Of a stretch of DNA of 64,000 nucleotides, positions 39,279 through 50,361 are shown piece by piece; within the stretch, counting starts at the first letter, position 1; each line of letters opens with the position of its first letter. Where the stretch lies: assembly GCA_002928735.1 (NCBI GenBank), contig PERL01000002.1, positions 186,001 through 250,000 of the forward strand, given 5' to 3'. The DNA is from Hyphomicrobium sp. Lineage in GTDB: Bacteria > Pseudomonadota > Alphaproteobacteria > Rhizobiales > Hyphomicrobiaceae. The position numbers and the translations under genes are program-made. The notes beneath the pieces were generated by a model that was not told the origin of the DNA, did not search any database, and worked only from the letters and a program-made list of their open reading frames with translations.

Positions 39279-40943
39279 TCACGCCTGACGGTTTGGCGTG
39301 GCGCGGGCGAGGATGGCTTTGAGGTCGAAGCTGTCGAGGCCTTGGCCGTAGGTCGAGCGGGCCGATCCGCCGATCCGGGTCGCGATGAAGGCGTCGGCGA
39401 TGGCGGCGTTGCCTTGGGCGCGGAGGATGGCGCCGGCTGCAAGTTTGGCGAGGGATTCGACGAGTTGCCGGGCCCGCCCATCAAGAAGGCGGGGTTCGTG
39501 GAGGACGGCCTCCAGACGTTCGAATCCGGCGGTGAGCGCGGGGTCGCCGGCACAGGCGGCGCGCAGCTCGTCCGTCACCAATTCGGCGACATCGGGTTCC
39601 TTTTGCAGGACGCGCAGGACATCGAGCGCCATGACGTTGCCGGAGCCCTCCCAGATCGCGTTGACGGGGGCTTCGCGATAGAGGAGGGCGACGGGCCAGT
39701 CTTCGACGTAGCCGTTGCCGCCGAGGCACTCCATGGCTTCGGCGATGAGGGCGGGCGCGATCTTGGTGACCCAGTATTTCGTGACGGGCGTCATGAGGCG
39801 GCGCCAGGCGGCGGCGCGGGGATCGCGGGCGCGGTCGAAGGAGCGGGCGAGGCGGAAGGAGAGCGCGACGGCGGCTTCGACATCAAGCGTCAGATCGGCG
39901 AGGACCTGCTGCATCAGGGGTTCGTTGACAAGGGCGCGGCCGCCGGCGTGGCGATGCTCGGCATGATGGACGGCGTGGGCGAGGCTCGATCGCATCAGGC
40001 CCGCCGATGAGATCGCGCAGTCGAGACGGCAATAGGTGAGCATGTCGACGATCGATGCGACGCCGCGGCCTTCCTCGCCGATGAGCCAGCCGGTAGCGGC
40101 GTGCAACTCGACTTCGGAAGATGCATTGGCGCGGTTGCCGAGCTTATTTTTCAGACGCTGGAAGTGGAGTGGGTTGACGCTTTCATCGGGCAGGAAGCGG
40201 GGGACGAGGAAGAGCGAGAGGCCGGCATCGGTTTGCGCGAGGATAAGAAAAGCATCCGACATGGGCGCGGACAGGAACCACTTGTGCCCGGTCAAGGTGT
40301 AGAGGCCGTCGGGGTTACGCGTGGCGCGGGTGGTGTTGGCGCGAACGTCGGTGCCGCCCTGCTTTTCCGTCATCCCCATGCCGAGAGTGACGCCGGCTTT
40401 GCCGGCGGCGGGTTCGAAACTCGGATCGTACGTGCGGGACAGGACGAGGGGCAGCCAGTCGCGGGCGAGGCTTTCGTTTTTGAGAAGGACCGGGACGGCG
40501 GCGTTGGTCATGGTGAGGGGGCAGCAGTGGCCTGGCTCCATCTGGGCGGCGAGATAGAGGTTGGCGGCGCGCGTGACGTGGGCGGCTTTGTCGGGGGTGC
40601 CGCCGGCGGGGCCTAAGTGCGCCCAGGTTCCATTGGCAAGGCCTTCGGCGCAGGAGAGGCGCATGAGATCGTGATAAGCCGGATGATAGGTGACGAGGTC
40701 GAGGCGGCGGCCGTGGCGGTCATGGGTGGCGAGTTCGGGGGTGTGGCGGTTGGCTAGAGTGGCCAGTTCGCGGGCTTCCTCGGACCCGGCCGTGAGGCCG
40801 AAGGCATTGAGCGTCCGGGCGGATGCGGCGGCGCCTTCGCGGGTCACCGCGTCGGTCAAGGCCACGTCGGCGGCAAACAGGTTCACATCCGTCAGGGGTG
40901 GCACCTGATTGGACACGGCGTCAGTCGCGAAGCGGTCGCTCAT
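39279..40943 (-). CDS. Acyl-CoA dehydrogenase, AidB-like
   Basis: The 554-residue flavoprotein has the acyl-CoA dehydrogenase fold plus the extended N- and C-termini of AidB. It shows the signature MTEKQGGTDVRANTTRA, the GHKWFLSAPMSDAF block and an MECLGGNGYVEDWP segment that binds FAD. AidB proteins are linked to the alkylation response or fatty acid and isovaleryl-CoA metabolism, and the exact substrate is unknown. The start at 40943 is the ATG that fits AidB length. It is divergent from pyrB. Confidence 0.88.
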   Translation of the reverse strand: MSDRFATDAVSNQVPPLTDVNLFAADVALTDAVTREGAAASARTLNAFGLTAGSEEARELATLANRHTPELATHDRHGRRLDLVTYHPAYHDLMRLSCAEGLANGTWAHLGPAGGTPDKAAHVTRAANLYLAAQMEPGHCCPLTMTNAAVPVLLKNESLARDWLPLVLSRTYDPSFEPAAGKAGVTLGMGMTEKQGGTDVRANTTRATRNPDGLYTLTGHKWFLSAPMSDAFLILAQTDAGLSLFLVPRFLPDESVNPLHFQRLKNKLGNRANASSEVELHAATGWLIGEEGRGVASIVDMLTYCRLDCAISSAGLMRSSLAHAVHHAEHRHAGGRALVNEPLMQQVLADLTLDVEAAVALSFRLARSFDRARDPRAAAWRRLMTPVTKYWVTKIAPALIAEAMECLGGNGYVEDWPVALLYREAPVNAIWEGSGNVMALDVLRVLQKEPDVAELVTDELRAACAGDPALTAGFERLEAVLHEPRLLDGRARQLVESLAKLAAGAILRAQGNAAIADAFIATRIGGSARSTYGQGLDSFDLKAILARATPNRQA

Positions 40944-41066
40944 GCTTCAACTGTCTCCCGAACCGGCACTTTTAAGCACATTGCAACCATCCCGTCGCGC
41001 CAATTGGGGAGAGTTGTCGAGTGACGCTTGCGGGGGGGCCTTTTTGCGCGTAGAGAACCCGCTTTA

Positions 41067-42038
41067 ATGGCCATATCTGCACAGAAGCAAACCAAGAGCT
41101 TCTCGCATCGCCACCTTCTCTCGACGGAGAAGCTGACGGTGCCCGAAATCGATTTCCTTCTCGACCTCGCCGACAAGAACGCCGATTCGCCGCCGCAAGC
41201 GGAGAAAAAGCGGCAGGTTCTGCGCGGGCGAACGCATATCAATCTGTTCTTCGAGAGTTCAACCCGGACGCAGGCATCGTTCGAGCTGGCCGCCAAGCGG
41301 CTTGGCGCGGATGTGATGAACATGAATGTCGCCACCTCGTCGGTGTCGAAGGGCGAGACGCTGGTGGATACGGCGATCACGCTTAACGCCATGCGGCCGG
41401 ATATCATCGTCGTGCGGCATCATTCGGCCGGCGCGGTGGAGTTGCTTTCGCAGAAGGTCGATTGCTCGGTGATCAATGCGGGCGACGGCGCGCACCAGCA
41501 TCCCACACAAGCACTGCTGGACGCGCTGACGATCCGGCGCGCGAAGGGGCGGATCTCGGGGCTGACAGTGGCGATCTGCGGCGACATTCTGCATTCGCGG
41601 GTGGCGCGGTCGAACGTGGACGTATTGAACACCATGGGGGCGCGCGTGCGGCTCATCGCGCCGTCGACGCTGCTGCCGGCGAAGCCGGAGCGGCTGGGCG
41701 TCGAAGTGTTCACAGATATGTGGAAGGGCATCGAGGGCGCGGACGTGGTGATGATGCTGCGGCTGCAGCGAGAGCGGATGGAAAGCTCCTACGTGCCGTC
41801 GGTGCGCGAATACTTCCACTTCTTCGGGCTCGATCATGAAAAGCTGGCGCGGGCCAAGCCCGATGCGCTCGTGATGCATCCGGGACCGATGAACCGGGGC
41901 GTGGAGATTGCCTCGACGATTGCGGACGATCCGCGCAGCGTGATCCGCGAGCAGGTGGAGATGGGGGTTGCCGTGCGCATGGCGGTGCTGGAGGCGCTGG
42001 CGATGAACCTGCCCAAACCTGAAACGATCAAATCATGA
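41067..42038 (+). CDS. pyrB: Aspartate carbamoyltransferase catalytic subunit
   Basis: The 323-residue enzyme commits carbamoyl phosphate to pyrimidines. It has the phosphate loop [13 protein letters not shown] (STRT at 65-68), the HPTQALLDA segment and the closing [11 protein letters not shown]. The start at 41067 is chosen over an in-frame upstream codon (41028) because it gives the usual N-terminus. The stop overlaps the next gene by 4 bases (ATGA), so translation is coupled to the dihydroorotase homologue. Confidence 0.95.
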   Translation: MAISAQKQTKSFSHRHLLSTEKLTVPEIDFLLDLADKNADSPPQAEKKRQVLRGRTHINLFFESSTRTQASFELAAKRLGADVMNMNVATSSVSKGETLVDTAITLNAMRPDIIVVRHHSAGAVELLSQKVDCSVINAGDGAHQHPTQALLDALTIRRAKGRISGLTVAICGDILHSRVARSNVDVLNTMGARVRLIAPSTLLPAKPERLGVEVFTDMWKGIEGADVVMMLRLQRERMESSYVPSVREYFHFFGLDHEKLARAKPDALVMHPGPMNRGVEIASTIADDPRSVIREQVEMGVAVRMAVLEALAMNLPKPETIKS

Positions 42039-43384
42039 GCGGCGCGACCCCCATGAGCCCATCCTCCGTCACCGCACCGCGCAAACCGTCCGGCCCCACG
42101 GCCTTCATCAACGCGCGCCTCGTCGATCCGGAGACGAACCGGGACGAGCCGGGCGGGCTTTTTGTGAAAGACGGCGTGATTGCCGATCTCGGCGCCTCAT
42201 TGCGGCGTAATGCGCCGGAGGGTGCGACCGTCGTCGATTGCAAAGGGCGCATGCTGTGTCCCGGGCTGGTCGATGCGCAGGTTTTCACGGGTGAGCCGGG
42301 ATACGAACATCGCGAGACTTTGAAAACGGCGAGCCATTCGGCGGCGGCGGGTGGCGTGACGACGATGATCGTGATGCCGGATACGGATCCGGTGATCGAT
42401 CAAGTGTCGCTTGTCGATTTCATCCAGCGGCGTGCGCGCGACAATGCGATCGTACACATCCACACCATGGCGGCGGTGACGAAGGGGCTCAAGGGCGAGG
42501 AGATGACCGAGATCGGTCTTCTCAAGCGGGCCGGGGCGGTGGCGTTTTCGAACGGCAAGACGAGCGTCGCCAACACGCGGGTGATGAAGAACGCGCTGCT
42601 CTATGGGCGCGATTTCGGCGCGCTGATTGTCCACCACACGGAAGACCCGTATTTGGCCGGCAGCGGTGCGATGAATTCGGGCGAGGTGGCCACGCGGCTC
42701 GGGTTGCCCGGCATTTCGAAGGTCGCCGAGATCATCATGATCGAACGCGATGTGCGGCTCGTGGAGATGACCGGCGGGCGGTATCATGCGGCGACGATTT
42801 CGTGTCCGGAGAGCCTTGCAATCATCCGGCAGGCGAAGGCGCGCGGGCTCGCTGTGACGTGCGGGGTTTCGATCAATCATCTGACACTGAATGAAAACGA
42901 CATTGGATCGTACCGGACGTTCTTGAAGGTGCGGCCGCCACTTAGAAAGGAAGACGACCGGGCGGCGATGGTGAATGCGGTGGCGAACGGCGAGATCGAC
43001 ACGATTGTGTCGAGCCACGATCCGCAGGACGCGGATGTGAAGCGGCGGCCGTTTGCGGAGGCGGCGGACGGCGCGGCGGGTCTGGAGACGCTGCTCGCCG
43101 CGGCGTTGCGGCTTTATCATTCGGGCGACGTGGCGCTGCCGACTTTGCTCAGGCCGTTGACGGTCAATCCGGCGAAGTTGTTCGGGCTGCCCGGCGGGCG
43201 GCTGCAAAAGGGAGCACCGGCGGACCTTATACTCGTCGATCTCGATGAGCCGTGGGTGGTGAACAAGGACTTGCTGCGCTCGCGGTCGAAGAACTCGCCG
43301 TTCGACGAGGCCAAGATGCAGGGGCGCGTGCTGCGCACGCTGGTCGATGGCGAGACGGTTTTCGAGTACGCGCCGGGGCGGTGA
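42035..43384 (+). CDS. Dihydroorotase homologue lacking the metal HxH (PyrX-like)
   Basis: The 449-residue protein is of the amidohydrolase fold and keeps family blocks such as HETED-like [14 protein letters not shown] and the catalytic-type Asp region SSHDPQDAD. In the position of the zinc-binding DxHxH it reads [10 protein letters not shown], so the two histidines are Gln82 and Phe84. In bacteria with this pattern the PyrB partner subunit is a non-catalytic PyrX-type protein that stabilises aspartate carbamoyltransferase. A separate active dihydroorotase is then needed elsewhere. It is coupled to pyrB. Confidence 0.88.
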   Translation: MSGATPMSPSSVTAPRKPSGPTAFINARLVDPETNRDEPGGLFVKDGVIADLGASLRRNAPEGATVVDCKGRMLCPGLVDAQVFTGEPGYEHRETLKTASHSAAAGGVTTMIVMPDTDPVIDQVSLVDFIQRRARDNAIVHIHTMAAVTKGLKGEEMTEIGLLKRAGAVAFSNGKTSVANTRVMKNALLYGRDFGALIVHHTEDPYLAGSGAMNSGEVATRLGLPGISKVAEIIMIERDVRLVEMTGGRYHAATISCPESLAIIRQAKARGLAVTCGVSINHLTLNENDIGSYRTFLKVRPPLRKEDDRAAMVNAVANGEIDTIVSSHDPQDADVKRRPFAEAADGAAGLETLLAAALRLYHSGDVALPTLLRPLTVNPAKLFGLPGGRLQKGAPADLILVDLDEPWVVNKDLLRSRSKNSPFDEAKMQGRVLRTLVDGETVFEYAPGR

Positions 43385-43497
43385 GCGGCGACGGGTTTTG
43401 GTGGCCGGGCCGTTGAGGTTGCCGAGGACTTGCCCGGCGGGGCGATGGCGGCCACAATAGACCGTGCGCATGACGTTTACTGGAGCCTGATTTTTCG

Positions 43498-44115
43498 ATG
43501 GATCCGCTGTTTTCGTTTCCGGCTCTGGTGGCGTTGGCGATTGGGTATCTGCTCGGTTCGATCCCCTTTGGGCTGATCCTGACCAAGGCAGCGGGGCTCG
43601 GCGATGTGCGCGCGATCGGGTCGGGCAACATCGGCGCGACAAACGTTTTGCGGACGGGGAACAAGAAGCTCGCGGCGGCCACTTTGGTGCTCGATGCGCT
43701 GAAGGGCACCGTGGCCGTGCTGCTAGGGCATTATTTCGGCGGCATGCATGGGATTGCGATCGTCGCCGGATTGCTGGCGGGGCTCGGCGCATTTCTCGGG
43801 CACGTTTTTCCGGTTTGGCTCGGGTTCAAGGGCGGGAAGGGTGTTGCGACGTACATCGGCGTGCTGCTGGGTGCGGCTTGGCCGGGGGCGCTGGTGTTCT
43901 GCGGGGTCTGGTTGGCGCTCGCTTTGGTGACGCGGTATTCGTCGCTATCGGCGCTGGTCGCCAGTGTGGTGGCGCCGGTTTATCTCTTCATCACAGGGCG
44001 CGTGCCAGAGGCGGTGCTCGGCGCGGCGATGACGCCTATTCTTTTGTGGAAGCATTCGGCCAACATCAAGCGGTTGCTCGCGGGCGAGGAGCCGCGCATC
44101 GGTGCCAAAGCGTGA
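43498..44115 (+). CDS. plsY: Glycerol-3-phosphate acyltransferase PlsY
   Basis: The 205-residue inner-membrane protein has about five helices and the conserved loops [21 protein letters not shown] and [11 protein letters not shown], which bind acyl phosphate and glycerol-3-phosphate. It makes lysophosphatidate in phospholipid synthesis. Its end overlaps dprA by 14 bases. Confidence 0.95.
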   Translation: MDPLFSFPALVALAIGYLLGSIPFGLILTKAAGLGDVRAIGSGNIGATNVLRTGNKKLAAATLVLDALKGTVAVLLGHYFGGMHGIAIVAGLLAGLGAFLGHVFPVWLGFKGGKGVATYIGVLLGAAWPGALVFCGVWLALALVTRYSSLSALVASVVAPVYLFITGRVPEAVLGAAMTPILLWKHSANIKRLLAGEEPRIGAKA

Positions 44116-45277
44116 CGATCCCGATCTGTTTACGCCGGCGCCGCTTCCTGTTGCGAAGCTGGAGCCGGAGCAGCGGCTGGCGTGTCTGCGGCTGATACGG
44201 TCGGACAATGTCGGGCCGGTGACTTTTCGTGAATTGATCAATCACTATGGCGGCGCGCTGCAGGCGCTCGATGCGTTGCCGGACTTGGCGCGGCGGGGCG
44301 GGCGGACGTTGCGCATCTGTCCGGCGGATCGGGCGGAGCGCGAGCTTGCGGCGGCGGCGAAGATCGGGGCGGAGATCGTATTCACGATCGAGCCCGGATA
44401 TCCGGCGCTGCTGGCGCATGTGGAGGCGCCACCGCCGGCGGTTTATGTGAAAGGCGACGCGCGGCTGCTCGGCCGGCCGGCGATTGCGATCGTGGGATCG
44501 CGGCAGGCGTCGGCAGCGGGGATCACGCTGGCGCGGCGGTTTGCGGGGGACCTTGGGAAGCGCGGACTTGTGACGGTGTCGGGGCTGGCGCGCGGGATCG
44601 ATGCGGCGGTGCATGAGGCGAGCTTGGCGACCGGCACGATTGCCGTGGTGGCAGGGGGCATCGACTATATTTATCCGCCGGAGAATGCGCGTTTGCAGGC
44701 GGCGATTGCGGAGAGAGGGTGTCTCGTAACCGAGATGCCGCCGGGATTCGAGCCGCGCGCGAAGGATTTTCCCCGGCGCAATAGGCTTGTGTCGGGGATG
44801 GCGCATGGAGTCGTCGTGGTCGAGGCGGCGCGGAGGTCGGGGACGTTGTCGACGGCGCGGATGGCGGGAGACCAAGGGCGCGAGGTATTTGCCGTGCCGG
44901 GGCATCCGCTCGATCCGCGCGCGGAGGGGACGAACCATCTGTTGAAGAACGGCGCGACGCTGGTGACGTGCCCCGATGATGTGCTTGAGACACTGGCGCC
45001 GGTAATCGCGGGGACGGCGCTGGCGATGGAGCCGCATGCCGCGTTCGAGGATCTGCCGCCCGCACCGATCCGGCCACCGCCGCTCATCGGCGGATCGGAT
45101 CGCGATCGCGTCGTCGTTGCGATGGGGCCCAATCCGATCCCGATCGACGATCTGGCGCGCGCGACGGAACTTGGCGCGCGGGAGTTGCGGGTCATCCTGA
45201 TGGAACTCGATCTTGCAGGCCGCATCGAGCGGCACGGCCAGGGTCTCGTGTCTCTCAAACCGGACGCGGCGGTCTGA
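44102..45277 (+). CDS. dprA: DNA-processing protein DprA
   Basis: The 391-residue protein begins at a GTG inside the end of plsY. It has an N-terminal SAM-like helical domain and a Rossmann-like DprA core with [29 protein letters not shown] and [19 protein letters not shown]-terminal winged-helix domain follows (about 330-391). It loads RecA on incoming single-stranded DNA during natural transformation. In many Alphaproteobacteria topA follows; here the next gene is a convergent small exported protein. Confidence 0.94.
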   Translation: MPKRDDPDLFTPAPLPVAKLEPEQRLACLRLIRSDNVGPVTFRELINHYGGALQALDALPDLARRGGRTLRICPADRAERELAAAAKIGAEIVFTIEPGYPALLAHVEAPPPAVYVKGDARLLGRPAIAIVGSRQASAAGITLARRFAGDLGKRGLVTVSGLARGIDAAVHEASLATGTIAVVAGGIDYIYPPENARLQAAIAERGCLVTEMPPGFEPRAKDFPRRNRLVSGMAHGVVVVEAARRSGTLSTARMAGDQGREVFAVPGHPLDPRAEGTNHLLKNGATLVTCPDDVLETLAPVIAGTALAMEPHAAFEDLPPAPIRPPPLIGGSDRDRVVVAMGPNPIPIDDLARATELGARELRVILMELDLAGRIERHGQGLVSLKPDAAV

Positions 45278-45589
45278 TTAGCAGACGCTGGGTTCGCAGA
45301 GGCGGAACTCGAAATTTTGATGCGGCCGTGGGCGGCTATAGTCGTACTGTCGGCCATCGATGCAGGAGATCTTGCCGGAGATGGCGATCTCTTCACCGAT
45401 CTTCAGTTCGCTGTAGGTCAGTACCTCGGCCAGATCGCAATTCTTGGCCGCTTTGACCTGATCCTTCAGAACCGTGCGCCAGCGCGCATCGGCCGGTGGC
45501 TGAATGTCGGGCTTTTCTTCGGACAACACGGGCAAGGGCGCGAGTGCCAAGAGGCTGAGCAGCAGCAAAACCTGGGACGTGCGCGTCAT
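45278..45589 (-). CDS. Small exported protein, four cysteines
   Basis: The 103-residue protein has a clear signal peptide (residues 1-22, LSEEK). The mature part has four cysteines (CDLAEV, ISCIDG, RLCEPSVC) that could form two disulphides. A TYSELKIGEEIAISGKISC segment looks like an OB-type or SH3-like beta region. No family is recognised. The stop touches the dprA stop on the opposite strand. Confidence 0.7.
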   Translation of the reverse strand: MTRTSQVLLLLSLLALAPLPVLSEEKPDIQPPADARWRTVLKDQVKAAKNCDLAEVLTYSELKIGEEIAISGKISCIDGRQYDYSRPRPHQNFEFRLCEPSVC

Positions 45590-45725
45590 GGATAACTCCT
45601 GTCATCGTTTCCATTCAACATGACGCGAAGCTGCTGCGCGAAACCTTGACGGAGATCAAGGTTTGACGCGCGCAGGACGGGATAATGAAATCTAACAAAA
45701 GAGAAACACAACGCCGAGGAGCGTC

Positions 45726-46130
45726 ATGACCACAGTGCAATCCCCCGCCCCTGTCACACTTCTGCGGCGCGTACGCATGGAACTTGCGCGCGAGCCCGGA
45801 CATCCACTTGGCAGTCACAACATCGGATATGAATTCATCGCACCGGTGAGTGACGATGGACGCATTCTCGTCGACGCCTATCACGAGCTGAAAGATAGGT
45901 GCCGGGTGCGCCACTTCCATGACGGGCAGCCGGACGATGTGGGTCACGTCGTGCGCAAGGGCGGCGGCGCTTGGGCGTTCCATTACGATATTCACGGCGA
46001 TCCAAGCCAAGACGAGACCGGCTTCCGGATTAATTCGCACCGGTTCGTACCGGGGGAGTATGTGTCGATTAAGGAGCCAGATGGGGACTTGAAAACCTAC
46101 CGGGTTATTTCGGTTCTCGAACTCGACTGA
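45726..46130 (+). CDS. Conserved hypothetical protein
   Basis: The 134-residue soluble protein is rich in His, Asp and Gly, with the distinctive runs MELAREPGHPLGSHNIGYEF and GAWAFHYDIHGDPSQDETGF and a C-terminal RFVPGEYVSIKEPDGDLKTY. Proteins with this opening are widespread in rhizobia, from memory. The function is unknown. A stress-type neighbour (uspA) follows 51 bases later. Confidence 0.7.
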   Translation: MTTVQSPAPVTLLRRVRMELAREPGHPLGSHNIGYEFIAPVSDDGRILVDAYHELKDRCRVRHFHDGQPDDVGHVVRKGGGAWAFHYDIHGDPSQDETGFRINSHRFVPGEYVSIKEPDGDLKTYRVISVLELD

Positions 46131-46181
46131 GCGGGGTGGTGATCACCCGCTTGTTCGTTCCTCCATCAAAGGACTTGGCGC

Positions 46182-46622
46182 ATGTACAAAAAGATCTTGC
46201 TGGCGACCGACGGCTCGGATTTGTCGGAGGTTGCACAGAGCCATGCGATTGCGCTGGCGAAGGCTTTTGGATCGTCTGTGGTTGTCATCTACGCGACGCC
46301 GCCGTGGTCGAGCCTCGTGGTCGGCGACGCGGTCGTGATGTATCCGCCGGATGATTACGAGCAGACCATGGACGCTGCGGCGCAGAAACTGCTCGGCAAA
46401 GTTTCCGACGCTTTCAAAGCTGCGGGGATTTCCGTCGAAGCGGTGCACAACACCGATCCGCAGGCGCATAAGGCGATCGTCGAGACGGCCAAGGCGAAGG
46501 GGTGCGATTTGATCGTGATGGGCTCGCATGGCCGGCACGGGATCGCGGGATTGATGCTTGGCAGTGTCGCCAACAAGACGGTGACGCATGCGCACGTGCC
46601 GGTGCTGATCTGCCGGACGTGA
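46182..46622 (+). CDS. Universal stress protein UspA-type
   Basis: The 146-residue protein has a single Usp domain with ILLATDGSDLS at the start and the ATP-binding pattern GSHGRHGIAGLMLGSVANKT near the end. It therefore belongs to the ATP-binding Usp subclass. It is cytoplasmic. A 10-bp palindrome GGTGATCACC lies at 46138-46147, about 35 bases upstream, but I would not call it an operator on its own. Confidence 0.9.
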   Translation: MYKKILLATDGSDLSEVAQSHAIALAKAFGSSVVVIYATPPWSSLVVGDAVVMYPPDDYEQTMDAAAQKLLGKVSDAFKAAGISVEAVHNTDPQAHKAIVETAKAKGCDLIVMGSHGRHGIAGLMLGSVANKTVTHAHVPVLICRT

Positions 46623-46629
46623 CTTTTGT

Positions 46630-46848
46630 TCAGCGGCTTTTGGCGACGGCTTCGGCGTGAGCTAACGCCAGGAGACCGGCCAGGGTCGCATGCCCCTCAG
46701 CGGACGCCATTCCCTGCAGTTCCAATAGCAGGTCGGCCATATAGGCCATGCGCGTTGCCGCCATCGATGCTTCGGGCGCCGCCCGGCCAGATGGTCCGGA
46801 CGCCCCGGCAATTTGCTGCATCGTCTTTGACTTGGTCATCGTCGGCAC
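46630..46848 (-). CDS. Small conserved hypothetical protein
   Basis: The 72-residue protein has a disordered N-terminus and a helical second half (RMAYMADLLLELQGMAS ... TLAGLLALAHAEA). It closely resembles a small family of rhizobial proteins that I recall but cannot name. No signal or membrane segment is seen. It ends 8 bases beyond the uspA stop in convergent orientation. Confidence 0.6.
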   Translation of the reverse strand: MPTMTKSKTMQQIAGASGPSGRAAPEASMAATRMAYMADLLLELQGMASAEGHATLAGLLALAHAEAVAKSR

Positions 46849-47001
46849 CCCGCGCCCGTACCATGCTCCGCGTTCGCATTATCGCTATCACAACCCTGAG
46901 TAGAACCTCAAGCTACTATTGCGCGATATGGGGCCTCCTTTAGTCGGTCATGATATTGGCCTTTATTTCAACGACATAACCGATGTTGACTGGGGATAGC
47001 C

Positions 47002-47030
47002 TTGACAAGAGGGGGGATCGCGCCGTATCT
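47002..47030 (+). promoter_or_regulatory. groESL promoter (TTGACA -35, GTATCT -10)
   Basis: TTGACA at 47002-47007 and GTATCT at 47025-47030, spaced 17 bases. It also resembles the alphaproteobacterial heat-shock (RpoH) pattern, because it begins CTTG. The start point should fall just before the CIRCE at 47039, so the repressor site overlaps early transcription. Confidence 0.6.
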
Positions 47031-47038
47031 CCCGCACG

Positions 47039-47065
47039 TTAGCACTCTCCAATGCTGGCTGCTAA
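47039..47065. promoter_or_regulatory. CIRCE element, HrcA binding site
   Basis: TTAGCACTC (47039-47047), a 9-base spacer, then GGCTGCTAA (47057-47065). The left arm is perfect and the right arm matches 7 of 9 bases of the CIRCE consensus. It lies about 60 bases before groES, where HrcA represses chaperonin genes until heat shock. Confidence 0.85.
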
Positions 47066-47125
47066 CAACCGGCAGGTTGACCCGCCGGTATCCGTAAAAT
47101 TCTCCAACTCGGAGCCTACCCGAAC

Positions 47126-49127
<2,002 letters not shown>

Positions 49128-49151
49128 GCCGGTCGCTCCGCGCTGAAAATG

Positions 49152-49184
49152 AAACGCCCCGGGAGAGATCCCGGGGCGTTTTGC
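49152..49184 (+). terminator. Rho-independent terminator after groEL
   Basis: A perfect 12-bp stem AAACGCCCCGGG (49152-49163) with CCCGGGGCGTTT (49170-49181), a 6-base loop and a T-rich end. It lies 24 bases past the groEL stop and isolates the heat-shock operon from the convergent unknown gene. Confidence 0.9.
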
Positions 49185-49206
49185 TACCCGGACGAACGGG
49201 GCCGCA

Positions 49207-50358
49207 TCAGGGATTTACAGCGTCCTGCGGAGCCGGAGACGCGTCCGCCTCAGCCGACGCTTGGACATCGTAGAGACCGATCTGTAAAGCCCATCGTTGG
49301 CAGACGCCGAAGGCGTCTGGATCGGGCCAGACTGAAAACGCCGGCGTGAAATTCGCCGGGATCATAATCTCGTGCGTCATGCTGCGATCGCCGCGAAGGC
49401 ACGCAAGTGCGGCGCCGATGTTGGGATTGCGTGCGCCGGAAAAGTTGCGTGCAAGCGCCCGGATGCCGGCGCGCATCGTATCCCAGTCGACATCGACGAG
49501 TTGAAACAGTTTGAGGCCGTACTGGGTTTGCATCGCGTTGGCGTAGATGCGCGGATACAGGTCGGGCCTGTCTTTCATGGATGGCAAGGTCTGAGCCCAT
49601 TGGGCGTAACGGTAGATGTCATTGGGGGCTCCGCCCCATTGGGACGCGAAACGATTTGAAGCCAGAACCGGCAGCTGAATGTTTTTTGGGTGCCTCTCGA
49701 GTCCCTCTTGGACCAACGCCTTGACCACATCCTGACTGGCACCAAGGAAAATCGAGACCTCGACCATCAAATTATACCAATAGGGATCGAGCGACCCAAT
49801 CTTCTTATTGGCGAGCAGATACTCCTGGACCGCTTTTAGTTTTTCCGGATCGGCTTTCGATCGCTCAATAAAATCACCCCGCATTTGAAGCGCGGGGCGA
49901 AGAAGCTGAGCCTCGACGGCAAGCGTGTTGGAAGCCTTCACGATAATTGGCGCGGGCGACTGTGGGTGGGCGTGCTGCCATTTTTCATAGTGCCCGGTGA
50001 CGAGCGGCATGTCTCCGGGAAAGAAGTATTTCATTGCATCGTAGTAGGCCACGGATGCCAGTTGACCATCCGGCAAGACGACGTTCTTGCTCTTCATAAA
50101 GCCAAGAATGCGTTCAACCTGTTCGCTTTGATTGTACGTTTGTGTCGCGTGCTGCTCGATCTTGCCCATCAGCATATCTTCATACTGTCCGCGAGCACGC
50201 AGCGTTGCATAATCCTCGTTCTGAATCCCCAAGTCGGCGTCAAGACGTTGCATCAGCTGGTCGTGATGCCCGATTTCCCGAGGCCAATATAGTACGCCAG
50301 CTGCAATTGCGGCGGCTACGGTTGTGACGAGACCCATCCTGGCGAAGATCGTTTTCAT
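49207..50358 (-). CDS. Secreted or membrane-anchored protein of unknown function (DUF4034-like), copy 1
   Basis: The 383-residue protein has an N-terminal hydrophobic segment (residues 8-25). A long helical region follows with a WYNLMVEVSIFLGASQDVVK repeat-like section, and the C-terminal part has two cysteines (LACLRGDRSM and FGVCQRW). The pattern of C...TPAFSVWPDPDAFGVCQRW resembles the end of the next protein, so they are probably paralogues. The layout recalls DUF4034 proteins, recalled and not searched. The gene is 3 bases from its upstream partner. The DNA is AT-richer than its neighbours. Confidence 0.75.
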   Translation of the reverse strand: MKTIFARMGLVTTVAAAIAAGVLYWPREIGHHDQLMQRLDADLGIQNEDYATLRARGQYEDMLMGKIEQHATQTYNQSEQVERILGFMKSKNVVLPDGQLASVAYYDAMKYFFPGDMPLVTGHYEKWQHAHPQSPAPIIVKASNTLAVEAQLLRPALQMRGDFIERSKADPEKLKAVQEYLLANKKIGSLDPYWYNLMVEVSIFLGASQDVVKALVQEGLERHPKNIQLPVLASNRFASQWGGAPNDIYRYAQWAQTLPSMKDRPDLYPRIYANAMQTQYGLKLFQLVDVDWDTMRAGIRALARNFSGARNPNIGAALACLRGDRSMTHEIMIPANFTPAFSVWPDPDAFGVCQRWALQIGLYDVQASAEADASPAPQDAVNP

Positions 50359-50361
50359 AAC

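Noticed and set aside
46138-46147. Palindrome GGTGATCACC upstream of uspA
   Set aside because: It shares the GTGATCAC core with the three putrescine-regulon sites, but the flanks differ and the gene has no polyamine link. A 10-bp palindrome may be chance.
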